From NCBI GenBank assembly GCA_902729415.1, contig CACVCF010000246.1:1-42548 (forward strand): a stretch of DNA of 42,548 nt, written 5' to 3'. Shown here in pieces: positions 17,286 to 24,869 of the stretch (position 1 is its first letter; the number at the start of each line of letters is the position of its first letter). The stretch is from Terasakiella magnetica (GTDB lineage: Bacteria; Pseudomonadota; Alphaproteobacteria; Rhodospirillales; Magnetospirillaceae). The translations under genes and the position numbers were made by a program. The notes under the pieces are model-generated. The model searched no databases, had not been told where the DNA came from, and saw nothing but the letters and a program-made list of their open reading frames with translations.

Positions 17286-17727
17286 ACCGCCCATACACCG
17301 CCCGGACCCGTTCGGTGAAATTGCGCACCACCCGGCGTTCGATCTCGCCCAGGGACAGATGGGCCAGCGATTGCATCAGGCCCGAGCGCAGTTCCATGCG
17401 GTATTGCGCTACCACCCGGCCTCCCGTGGTGCCCAGGGGCTCGAAGCGCCAGGTCAGGGCAAAGCTGTGGAACGGCCCGTCCGACGACGTGATCTCCAGG
17501 CTGTGGGGGCGGTCGAGCACGGCGCGGGAGCGGAAGTTGATCTGAAGCGGTCCAGCGCCAAAGCGGTTCTCCACCTGCAAGACATTACCGTCGTGGTGGC
17601 GGATACGGGCCGAACGGCACCAGGGAAGAAAGCGGGGATAGGATTCGATGTCCACCGCCAGGGCGAACAGCTTGTCGCAATCGTGATGGGGGAAATCCAC
17701 CCGCCAACCGCCGGACAGGCCGCCCAT
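17284..17727 (-). CDS. COQ10/RatA-type START-domain protein
   Basis: This protein of 147 residues belongs to the polyketide-cyclase/START group. It shows HDCDKLFALAVDIESYPRFL near residues 15-34 and PWCRSARI, then TWRFEPLGTTGGRVVAQYRM. Mitochondrial Coq10 binds ubiquinone and supports respiration; the E. coli RatA homolog was described as a ribosome-associated toxin. In alphaproteobacteria the ubiquinone role is more likely, which is an inference. It lies 11 bases after the cyclic-nucleotide-binding gene and may be co-transcribed. The ATG at 17727 gives an N-terminus near the family start. Confidence 0.75.
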   Translation of the reverse strand: MGGLSGGWRVDFPHHDCDKLFALAVDIESYPRFLPWCRSARIRHHDGNVLQVENRFGAGPLQINFRSRAVLDRPHSLEITSSDGPFHSFALTWRFEPLGTTGGRVVAQYRMELRSGLMQSLAHLSLGEIERRVVRNFTERVRAVYGR

Positions 17728-17738
17728 GGGGCGGAAAC

Positions 17739-18077
17739 TCAGCGGGTCAGGGCGCGGATGTTGCGCACGAAGATGTTGAGCAGGCCGCGGATGAAGGGAT
17801 CGGCCTTGGACAGCTTTTCACGGAACGAATCGCGCGAAATGATGATGCACGACACATCGGTCAGGGCCTTGGCGCTGGCCATGCGGGGCTGATCATCGAC
17901 CAGGGCCATCTCGCCGAACAGTTCGCCCTTGCCGATGGTGGCGATGGTCATGCCGTGTTTGATAATTTCCACCTGACCATCCTGGATCAGGTAGGCACGG
18001 TCACCGGAATCTCCTTCATTGAAGATTTTCGCTCCGGCGTAGAAAACTTTGCGTTCGAGAATTCTGTCGTTACGCAT
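17739..18077 (-). CDS. Stand-alone cyclic nucleotide-binding domain protein
   Basis: The 112-residue protein is almost entirely one CAP-type domain: GDSGDRAYLIQDGQVEII near residues 22-39 and the phosphate cassette KGELFGEMALVDDQPRMASA near 50-69. The Arg of the cassette is present (PRMAS). There is no DNA-binding domain, so it is a small sensor or adaptor rather than a Crp-type regulator. It precedes the COQ10/RatA-like gene by 11 bases. Its partner is not known. Confidence 0.8.
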   Translation of the reverse strand: MRNDRILERKVFYAGAKIFNEGDSGDRAYLIQDGQVEIIKHGMTIATIGKGELFGEMALVDDQPRMASAKALTDVSCIIISRDSFREKLSKADPFIRGLLNIFVRNIRALTR

Positions 18078-18199
18078 GTCGCCCGCCCCAAATTCGCTAG
18101 ACTAGACTTTATTCCGGTTCCTCCGCCGAGTCACCCCCCAAGGCGCCAGGGATGAAAATCCATGTGGGAGGCGCCGCGCTCGGCTGCTAAACTCAGGCC

Positions 18200-18685
18200 A
18201 TGAATATAGATGAACGCTCCCGCCTGCTTTCCCGTCTCCATGCCTTGATGGCCATGACCGTGATCAATGGCTGCACCGAGGAGGAGGAGCTTTCGGCCGC
18301 ACGCATGGTCGCCAAGCTGATGGAGCAGATGGAGGGCAGTCCCGCCGCCCAGGTCGCCACTGATCCGTCATGGGCGGCGCGCGAGCGTGGCAATCCGCAA
18401 TATCAGGCGCTGCTGGAGAAGAACACTCTGGAGGGGCTGCTGAAGGCGGCGCTTCAGGAACTGGCACTCAACCACATCAACACCGTTTCGCCACCCAAGC
18501 GCAATATCCGGGGCCAGGCGGTGGAATATGTCCGCACCACCGAATTGCTCCAGCCTTATTTTGCCATGATGCTGGGGGGGGCGGGGTCGTCGCGCATGGC
18601 CCGTGACATGGTGGACGGCACCGTCGAGGAGTTGATCATCGACGGCCTTCTGCCCGAGGCTTTGGCGATTCCCCGCGGCGATTAG
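18200..18685 (+). CDS. DUF2786-like hypothetical protein
   Basis: The protein has 161 residues. Its first 45 (RLLSRLHALMAMT, then GCTEEEELSAARMVAKLMEQ) resemble the DUF2786 helix pair that follows a K-x-x-x-LL-x-x-A pattern with T-x-x-E-x-E. The middle holds KNTLEGLLKAALQELALNHI and RNIRGQAVEYVRTTELLQPY. No enzyme motif or signal is visible. It is divergent from the cyclic-nucleotide-binding gene and precedes the polysaccharide set by 115 bases. The family call is tentative. Confidence 0.5.
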   Translation: MNIDERSRLLSRLHALMAMTVINGCTEEEELSAARMVAKLMEQMEGSPAAQVATDPSWAARERGNPQYQALLEKNTLEGLLKAALQELALNHINTVSPPKRNIRGQAVEYVRTTELLQPYFAMMLGGAGSSRMARDMVDGTVEELIIDGLLPEALAIPRGD

Positions 18686-18800
18686 GCCGTATCTTGCTGC
18701 ATCGGGACTTTCGTATCAGTCATGGGCTCTGCCCGCGTTGAAGCCGGGGCGGCGGACGTGTAGTGTCTGGCCGCGAAAAGCCAACAGGGGAGAGCCAACG

Positions 18801-19280
18801 ATGCCGGTCATGGATTCCGTCAAGCTGGGCAAGGATGTGCGGATCTTCCAGCCGGATCTAATCAACCTCTACGGCTGCACCATCGGCGATGAGACCAAGA
18901 TCGGCGCCTTTGTCGAAATCCAGGGCGGCGCCAGCATCGGGGCGCGCTGCAAGATCTCGTCCCACAGCTTCATCTGCGAGGGGGTCACCATCGAGGACGA
19001 GGTGTTCATCGGCCATGGCGTCATGTTCACCAACGACGTCTATCCCCGCGCCACCACCCCGGACGGCATGCTCGCCACCGCCGCCGATTGGACCTGCAGC
19101 CCGACGCGGGTCGGCCGCCGCGCCTCCATCGGTTCCAACGCCACCATCCTGCCCAACCTGACCATCGGCGAGAATGCCCTGGTGGCGGCGGGTGCGGTGG
19201 TGACTCGGGACGTTCCCGCCAACGCCATCGTCGCCGGTGTTCCGGCGGTGGTGGTGGGCGACGTCTCCGACAAGCGCTGA
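18801..19280 (+). CDS. Hexapeptide-repeat N-acetyltransferase for a nucleotide sugar
   Basis: This left-handed beta-helix acyltransferase has 159 residues with clear hexapeptide turns: CTIGDETKIGAFVEIQGGAS, CEGVTIEDEVFIGHGVMFTN, RASIGSNATILPNLTIGENA and LVAAGAVVTRDVPANAIVAG. It is closest in pattern to WlbB/WbpD-type enzymes that acetylate a 3-amino group on UDP-sugars using acetyl-CoA. AGGGGAGAG precedes the ATG at 18801; readings that start at 18738 lack such a site. It opens the tightly packed set 18801-24762. The exact sugar is inferred only from family and context. Confidence 0.8.
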   Translation: MPVMDSVKLGKDVRIFQPDLINLYGCTIGDETKIGAFVEIQGGASIGARCKISSHSFICEGVTIEDEVFIGHGVMFTNDVYPRATTPDGMLATAADWTCSPTRVGRRASIGSNATILPNLTIGENALVAAGAVVTRDVPANAIVAGVPAVVVGDVSDKR

Positions 19281-19289
19281 CGTCCAGCC

Positions 19290-20696
19290 ATGACCATCGA
19301 ATCCTACGCCTATGGCTGGCCCCGCACCGATCTGGCCGCCGATCCCGCCTGGAGCCTGGAGCCTTCGGGCCGTTTCCGGTCGCGCGCCATGCCGGAAAGC
19401 CGCGAGCAACTGGCCGCAGATAGCCGCTGGCCCGCCTTTTTCCCCTGCCCCCTGGTGCTGGTCACCACCAGGGATGGGGAGCGGGTCTATCTGGAAAAGG
19501 TGGTGGGGGCCTCGGTGGTCAACCGCTTCCCCTATACCCTGGCGCTGAGCTTTTGCAAGGATGCCCTGTCCGAGCGCCATTACGTCCGCCGCACCTTCAT
19601 GGAGGCGCTGGAGCGTTCGGGTTCCGCCGCGGTGCAGTTCCTGCCGCCCGGCCCCGGCCTCGACGCCGCCATGACCGCCATCCTGGAGGGAGCGGAGGAG
19701 CATTCCGACCGGCGCATCGCCGCCAGCGGCCTTGCCACCCGTCCGGCGCGGACCATCGATGCGCCGGTCTTCCGCGACGCCCACATGGTCTATGAATGCC
19801 GTCTGGTCAAGCCGGGCAAGGATTTCGAGGGCAAGGCCATCAACGCCCGGCCCTATGCCGATGTGGGCAGTCACCGGATTTTCTTCCTGGAAATCAACTG
19901 TATCCAGCTGCGCCAGGACATCGCCAGGGGTGAAAGCCAGATCCACTGGCGGGCCTTGCCGCGCTGGTGGCCGCACCTGCCGGACGCGGCGGGTAATGCC
20001 GCCGTATCGGAAGAGGCGCTGAAACGCCTGGGCTACGTCAAGGGCTATACCCCCAATTACGCCTTTCCCAGCGCCGGAACCACCGCCTTCGAAGCCGATG
20101 GCGTCGAGGACGGCATGGCCTACCGCGCGCTGGCGCCGCTGCCCGAGGATCAGGTCGAGGTTGACAACGACCGCGCCCGCTGGCCGTGCTTCTTCCCCTC
20201 CTCGGTGGGGATGATCACCAGCTTCACCGCCGATGGCGCCGCCAATGTCATGCCCTGCGGCTCGACCACCATCGTCAGCCGCCACCCCTTGGTGGTGGCG
20301 CCCTGCGTTTCCTATGCCGCCATCAACGACCGCTATGCCCGGCGGCAATCGCTGGACGATATCCGCCGGACCCGGCGGTTCGGCTGCGGCGTGCCCTTCA
20401 TCGACGAGCGGATGGTGGCGGCCATCCGCTATTCCGGCAATGTCTCCATCGAGACCGACCGCGCCAAGATGGCCAATGCCGGTCTGTCGCTGGCTTCGGG
20501 CGGCCACACCCCCATTATCGACGAGATGCCGGTGCACTTCGACTGCAAGGTGGTGGGCGAGATCCTCCTTGGCACCCATGTCATGTTCCTGGGCGAGGTC
20601 GAACGTATCTTCGTCCGCGCCGACGTCTCGCCCGACAATCCCCTAAGCTGGATTCCCTGGGCCGACGTCCGCCCGGTGGGACAGGAGAACACGTGA
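19290..20696 (+). CDS. Tandem flavin reductase-like (FMN-binding split barrel) protein
   Basis: The 468-residue protein seems to be two divergent copies of a flavin-reductase-like split barrel. Both copies open with the same signature: RWPAFFPCPLVLVTT at 46-60 and RWPCFFPSSVGMITS at 297-311. The second is more typical, with GSTTIVSRHPLVVAPCVSYA and later VHFDCKVVGEILLGTHVMFL. Such domains bind FMN and reduce flavin, or reduce small substrates. It sits nine bases after an acetyltransferase gene, and its TGA overlaps the epimerase ATG, so it belongs to the sugar operon. A role in amino-, nitro- or keto-sugar chemistry is only a guess. No signal peptide is visible. Confidence 0.65.
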   Translation: MTIESYAYGWPRTDLAADPAWSLEPSGRFRSRAMPESREQLAADSRWPAFFPCPLVLVTTRDGERVYLEKVVGASVVNRFPYTLALSFCKDALSERHYVRRTFMEALERSGSAAVQFLPPGPGLDAAMTAILEGAEEHSDRRIAASGLATRPARTIDAPVFRDAHMVYECRLVKPGKDFEGKAINARPYADVGSHRIFFLEINCIQLRQDIARGESQIHWRALPRWWPHLPDAAGNAAVSEEALKRLGYVKGYTPNYAFPSAGTTAFEADGVEDGMAYRALAPLPEDQVEVDNDRARWPCFFPSSVGMITSFTADGAANVMPCGSTTIVSRHPLVVAPCVSYAAINDRYARRQSLDDIRRTRRFGCGVPFIDERMVAAIRYSGNVSIETDRAKMANAGLSLASGGHTPIIDEMPVHFDCKVVGEILLGTHVMFLGEVERIFVRADVSPDNPLSWIPWADVRPVGQENT

Positions 20697-21712
20697 TGGG
20701 CAAGCGGATTCTGGTCACCGGCGGCGCCGGTTTCATCGGCAGCCATCTGGTGGATCGTTTGGTCGCGGCGGGTCACGCCGTCACCGTGCTGGACGATTTC
20801 TCCACCGGTGAACGCGCAAATCTGGCCGAGGCGGGCGGTGTGGGCGACGTCCGGGTGGTGGAGGGCTCGATCCTTGACCGCGCGGCGGTGGCCGCCGCCA
20901 TGGCTGATTGCGACCGGGTGTTCCATCTGGCGGTGCAATGCGTGCGGCGTTCGCTGGGCAAGCCCATCGAGAACCACGACGTCAACGCCACCGGCACCTT
21001 ATATCTGCTGGAAGAGGCACGGCAGCGCCAGGTTTCGCGCTTTCTTTACTGCTCGTCATCGGAGGTTTACGGCAACAGCCGTGATTCGCTGCTGAACGAA
21101 GATACCACGGTGTGCGAGCCAGTGACCGTCTACGGCGCCGCCAAACTGGCGGGAGAGCTGTATACCAAGGCCTATCACCGCACCTATGGCCTGCCCAGTC
21201 TGGTGGTGCGGCCGTTCAACTCCTATGGCCCGCGCGAGCATTACAAGGGTCAGCGGGCCGAGGTGATTCCGCGCTTTCTGATCCGGGTGCTGAACGGTCT
21301 GGCGCCGGTGATCTTCGGCGATGGCAGCGCCGGGCGCGACTTCACCTATGTCACCGAGACGGCGCGCGGCCTTGCCGCCGCCGCCGAGTGCGACGCCCTG
21401 ATCGGCCGCGAGATCAACATCGCCTATGGCCGCATGGTGACGGTGAAGGAGGTGGCTTCGAGTATCGTGCGGCTGTGCCAGCGTCCCGATATAAAGCCGT
21501 CGTTCTCGGCCCCGCGCCCCGGCGACGTCAAGGCCTTGCACGCCGATACCCGCATGGCGGAAAAGGTGCTGGGCTTCAAGGCCGAGATCGGGTTCGAGCA
21601 GGGGCTGGAGGCTTATATGGAGTGGTTCGGGCGCCATCACCCCGATCCCGCCGCCTTGCTGGAAGACAAGGTGGAAAATTGGGATCTGCCCACGGATGCC
21701 AAATCCCGATGA
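20696..21712 (+). CDS. NAD-dependent epimerase/dehydratase (extended SDR)
   Basis: This nucleotide-sugar enzyme has 338 residues. The NAD motif is ILVTGGAGFIGSHLVDRLVA at about 5-24, the catalytic Tyr and Lys are in VYGAAKLAGE, and the active-site Ser is in YCSSSEVYGNS. VRPFNSYGPREH is the usual substrate loop of UDP-glucose/UDP-glucuronate epimerase-type enzymes. Its ATG overlaps the previous stop (TGATG), and its TGA overlaps the next ATG. It could be a UDP-sugar 4-epimerase or dehydratase; the substrate is not readable. Confidence 0.85.
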   Translation: MGKRILVTGGAGFIGSHLVDRLVAAGHAVTVLDDFSTGERANLAEAGGVGDVRVVEGSILDRAAVAAAMADCDRVFHLAVQCVRRSLGKPIENHDVNATGTLYLLEEARQRQVSRFLYCSSSEVYGNSRDSLLNEDTTVCEPVTVYGAAKLAGELYTKAYHRTYGLPSLVVRPFNSYGPREHYKGQRAEVIPRFLIRVLNGLAPVIFGDGSAGRDFTYVTETARGLAAAAECDALIGREINIAYGRMVTVKEVASSIVRLCQRPDIKPSFSAPRPGDVKALHADTRMAEKVLGFKAEIGFEQGLEAYMEWFGRHHPDPAALLEDKVENWDLPTDAKSR

Positions 21713-23046
21713 TCCCAACCGATCGGCCGGGATCAGCACTGCCCGCTCCTCGTGGCATATGGCCGCAGATGCGCCGCGATTTCGCCGGGCGGTGGGATGT
21801 GTCCCATAGTCTCGCCCTGGCCGGTCTTGTCGCTCCTGGTCTTGCCATGTGGGCGCCTTTGGGCATGGCGCCCTTGCTTGTTGTGGTGGCGGTGGCGGCC
21901 CTGGGTTTTGGTTGGCGCGACCGGATCTGGCGCCGCTTCCCGCAAAAAATCGGCCTGATTCTGGCGGGGCTGTGCCTGTGGGCGGGCCTGAGCGCGCTGT
22001 GGGCGGTGGACCCGCGCCAAAGCCTGTTTTCGGCGGCACAATTGGCGCTCACCACCTTTGCCGGAATGGTGGTGGTGGCCTCGGCCCAGGGGCTCGACGC
22101 AACCGCCGCCCGCCGGATCGGCTTGGCCGTTACGGTGGGAGTCATGATCGGGCTGGCCCTGTTCGCCCTGGGTCTGGCGACCGGCGCCCGGCTGACGGCA
22201 TTCTCCCATGGGCTTCAGACGGGGGATTTTACCGCCTATCGCCTGTCCACCCAGCGCTTCAACCGGGGCGCCACAGTGACGCTTTTGCTGGCGGTTCCGG
22301 CCTTGGTCGGGTTGCGGCGGTTTCCCGTCGGCATTGCCCGCTCCGTCCTGGCGGCGCCGTGTCTGGCCCTGGCCCTGGTGGTCAAGGCGCTGGCGGCCAA
22401 GGCGCTGGTGCTGTGCGGCCTCATTGCCCTGATTTTGTTCCGTACTCCGTCGCGGCGGGCGGGTGCGGCGTTGGGAGCCGTTCTGGTGGCCCTGGTGGTC
22501 CTGGTTCCCGCCGCCGCCCATCTGCTGCCGCCGCCCCAGGTCACCATCGGCTGGAGCCTTGTGCCCTATTCTTCCCATCACCGCCTGACCATCTGGGGCT
22601 TTACCGCCGCCCGGATCTGGGAACGCCCGCTGTTGGGATGGGGCATGGATTCGGCGCGCTCGATCCCCGGCGGCGAGGATGAGGTGGTGGTGCGGCTGGA
22701 AAATCCCCGTGGCAGCGGCAATATGAGCGAGCTTTCCGAGCAGGTGATGCCGCTGCACCCCCACAACGCCATTTTGCAATGGTGGCTGGAACTGGGGGCG
22801 GTGGGGGCCGGGCTGTTCGCGCTGCTGCTGTGGCGGCTGGCCGGGCTGGCGGTGGCAGGCACGCCACCGCCGCACAGCCGGGTGGCTGCCGCGTCACTTC
22901 TGCTGGGCTGTCTCGTGGTCTCTGTCGTAAGCTTCGGCTTCTGGCAAAGTTGGTGGCAATCCTCTATGTGGATGCTGACCGCGTGGCTGATCGCCGTTAC
23001 CGCTTCCGTTTCACCGAAACCTCCGTCAGACGAGTCCGTTCCATGA
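21709..23046 (+). CDS. O-antigen ligase/polymerase (Wzy_C-type) membrane protein
   Basis: The 445-residue protein has about ten to twelve membrane segments and the Wzy_C signature. A large periplasmic loop (roughly residues 280-350) holds SLVPYSSHHRLTIWGFTAAR, GWGMDSARSIPGG and HPHNAILQWWLELGAVG. WaaL/Wzy proteins join or transfer O-chains from undecaprenyl-diphosphate carriers in the periplasm. The ATG overlaps the epimerase stop (ATGA), and its own stop overlaps gmhA. Whether it is a ligase or a polymerase cannot be decided. Confidence 0.8.
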   Translation: MIPTDRPGSALPAPRGIWPQMRRDFAGRWDVSHSLALAGLVAPGLAMWAPLGMAPLLVVVAVAALGFGWRDRIWRRFPQKIGLILAGLCLWAGLSALWAVDPRQSLFSAAQLALTTFAGMVVVASAQGLDATAARRIGLAVTVGVMIGLALFALGLATGARLTAFSHGLQTGDFTAYRLSTQRFNRGATVTLLLAVPALVGLRRFPVGIARSVLAAPCLALALVVKALAAKALVLCGLIALILFRTPSRRAGAALGAVLVALVVLVPAAAHLLPPPQVTIGWSLVPYSSHHRLTIWGFTAARIWERPLLGWGMDSARSIPGGEDEVVVRLENPRGSGNMSELSEQVMPLHPHNAILQWWLELGAVGAGLFALLLWRLAGLAVAGTPPPHSRVAAASLLLGCLVVSVVSFGFWQSWWQSSMWMLTAWLIAVTASVSPKPPSDESVP

Positions 23047-23663
23047 GCTTTCCCGCCGCCAAGCACCCGTCCATCGCCTCCTATCTCGATGGCTATGCCG
23101 AGGCTTTGTCGCGCGCCCTGGCTTCGGTGTCGCGGGAATCGCTTGCCGCCGCCGAGGCGCTGCTGGCCAAGGGGCTTGAGGCCGACGCCCAGGTCTATGC
23201 CTGCGGCAATGGCGGTTCGGCGGCCATCTCCAACCATCTGGTCTGCGACCATACCAAGGGGATTTCCACCGATACCGGCCTGCGTCCCCGCGTTCACAGC
23301 CTGTCGGCCACGGTGGAGATGCTGACCGCCATTGCCAATGACATCGATTACGCCGAGGTCTTCTCCTATCAATTGGGGCTGTTCGGCCGTCCCGGCGATG
23401 TGCTGATCACCATCAGCTCGTCGGGCAATTCCGAGAATGTGGTGCGCGCCATCGCCAAGGCCCGCGAGATCGGCATGGGCAGCATCGCCATGACCGGCTT
23501 TGCTGGGGGCCGGACCCGGACCATGGCCGACGTCTCGCTGCATGTGGACGCCGACAATTACGGCGTGGTCGAAGACAGCCACCAGACCCTGATGCATGTC
23601 CTGGCCCAGTATATCCGTCAGGCACGCATGCCCACCGACCTGATCGCCCAGCGGCGGTTCTGA
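23043..23663 (+). CDS. gmhA: Sedoheptulose 7-phosphate isomerase (SIS domain)
   Basis: GmhA converts sedoheptulose 7-phosphate to D-glycero-D-manno-heptose 7-phosphate, the first step to ADP- or GDP-heptose. The 206-residue protein has VYACGNGGSAAISNHLVCD, the SIS phosphate loop ITISSSGNSENVVRAIAKA and the C-terminal VVEDSHQTLMHVLAQYI. It overlaps the ligase gene by four bases, and wecB starts one base after its stop. A broken hddA, which would use its product, lies at 207. Other SIS proteins of this size (DiaA) are possible, but this setting favours heptose synthesis. Confidence 0.75.
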   Translation: MSFPAAKHPSIASYLDGYAEALSRALASVSRESLAAAEALLAKGLEADAQVYACGNGGSAAISNHLVCDHTKGISTDTGLRPRVHSLSATVEMLTAIANDIDYAEVFSYQLGLFGRPGDVLITISSSGNSENVVRAIAKAREIGMGSIAMTGFAGGRTRTMADVSLHVDADNYGVVEDSHQTLMHVLAQYIRQARMPTDLIAQRRF

Positions 23664-23664
23664 C

Positions 23665-24762
23665 ATGGGCAAGACCGTCCTTTCCATCGTCGGCGCCCGG
23701 CCCAATTTCATGAAGATCGGGCCGGTGATCGACGGCTTGAAGAGTGTCGGCATCGCCGCACCGCTGGTGCATACCGGCCAGCATTACGACGAGGCCATGA
23801 ACGACCGCTTTTTCAGCGATCTCGGCCTGCCGCGTCCAGACGTCAATCTGGAAGTGGGCTCGGGCAGCCACGCCCAGCAGACCGCCGAAATCATGCGCCG
23901 TTTCGAGCCGGTGCTGGACGAGATCGCGCCCGACGCCCTGCTGGTGGTGGGCGATGTCAACTCGACCATCGCCTGCGCCTTGGTGGCGGCCAAGAAGGGC
24001 GTCCGGGTCATCCATGTGGAAGCGGGCCTGCGCAGCTATGACCGCGCCATGCCGGAAGAGATCAACCGGGTGCTCACCGACCAGATCTCGGACCTGCTGT
24101 TCATCACCGAGCGTGACGCCCTGGCCAATCTGATCCGTGAAGGCATCGACCCCGCCCGTGTGATCTTTGTCGGCAATGTGATGATCGACACCCTGGTCAA
24201 GAATCTGCCGCGTGCGGTCCCGGCGGCGGCGACCTTGTCGGCGGCGGGGGCGGGATTCGCCGAGGGCTATGCCCTGGTCACCCTGCATCGCCCCTCCAAT
24301 GTGGATGATCCGGTGGTGCTGACCCGCCTGCTGACGGTTCTGGCCGAGATTGCCGCCGCGACTCCGGTGGTGTTTCCCATCCATCCCCGCACCCGCGCCC
24401 GTATCGAACAGGCCGGTCTGTCGCCGCTGGTGGAGAAGGCCGACATGCTGCTGCTGCCGCCCGCCGGATATCTGGAGATGCTGGGCCTGATGCGTTCGGC
24501 CCGCCTCGCCATTACCGATTCCGGCGGAGTGCAGGAGGAAACCACGGCGTTGGGCGTGCCCTGCCTGACCGTGCGCGAAAACACCGAGCGCCCGATCACC
24601 GTTACCGCGGGCACCAACAGCGTCGTCGGCACCGATCCCGAATCCATCCGCGCCACCTGGCGCGACATCCTGGCGACCGGCGGCAAGACCGGCCGTATCC
24701 CGGAATTCTGGGACGGCAAGGCGGGCGAGCGCATCGCTGCCGCTCTGGCCGGGCGGTTGTAG
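23665..24762 (+). CDS. wecB: UDP-N-acetylglucosamine 2-epimerase (non-hydrolysing)
   Basis: WecB-type enzymes convert UDP-GlcNAc to UDP-ManNAc; relatives (WbpI) act on UDP-diacetamido sugars. The 365-residue length is right. Marks are VLSIVGARPNFMKIGPVI, HTGQHYDEAMNDRFF, HVEAGLRSYDRAMPEEINR, TLHRPSNVDD and DSGGVQEETTALGVPCLTVR. The ATG is one base after gmhA. An imperfect G/C hairpin (24767-24785) without a T run follows. Because an acetyltransferase and a 4,6-dehydratase are nearby, a modified substrate is possible. Confidence 0.9.
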   Translation: MGKTVLSIVGARPNFMKIGPVIDGLKSVGIAAPLVHTGQHYDEAMNDRFFSDLGLPRPDVNLEVGSGSHAQQTAEIMRRFEPVLDEIAPDALLVVGDVNSTIACALVAAKKGVRVIHVEAGLRSYDRAMPEEINRVLTDQISDLLFITERDALANLIREGIDPARVIFVGNVMIDTLVKNLPRAVPAAATLSAAGAGFAEGYALVTLHRPSNVDDPVVLTRLLTVLAEIAAATPVVFPIHPRTRARIEQAGLSPLVEKADMLLLPPAGYLEMLGLMRSARLAITDSGGVQEETTALGVPCLTVRENTERPITVTAGTNSVVGTDPESIRATWRDILATGGKTGRIPEFWDGKAGERIAAALAGRL

Positions 24763-24869
24763 GGCCGGGGGGCGAATAGCCCCCCCTCCATTCCGCCGCC
24801 TGACTTCGGCGGGCAGGTGTGCTATACGGCCAGCAACTTTCGCCCTCGTTGCCCGGAGCCCGTGCCGCA

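Noticed and set aside
17284..17727. RatA-type toxin of a toxin-antitoxin pair
   Set aside because: The RatA name comes from one E. coli study; no antitoxin-like gene is adjacent, and the alphaproteobacterial members are better explained as COQ10-like.
18858..20579. 573-codon open frame antisense to the acetyltransferase and flavin-reductase-like genes
   Set aside because: Long antisense frames are common in GC-rich coding DNA; it spans two real genes and their junction, and its product shows low-complexity Gly/His/Ala sequence without motifs.
24767..24785. Rho-independent terminator after wecB
   Set aside because: The GGGGGGC/GCCCCCC stem is followed by TCCATT rather than a T run, so it is too weak to call.
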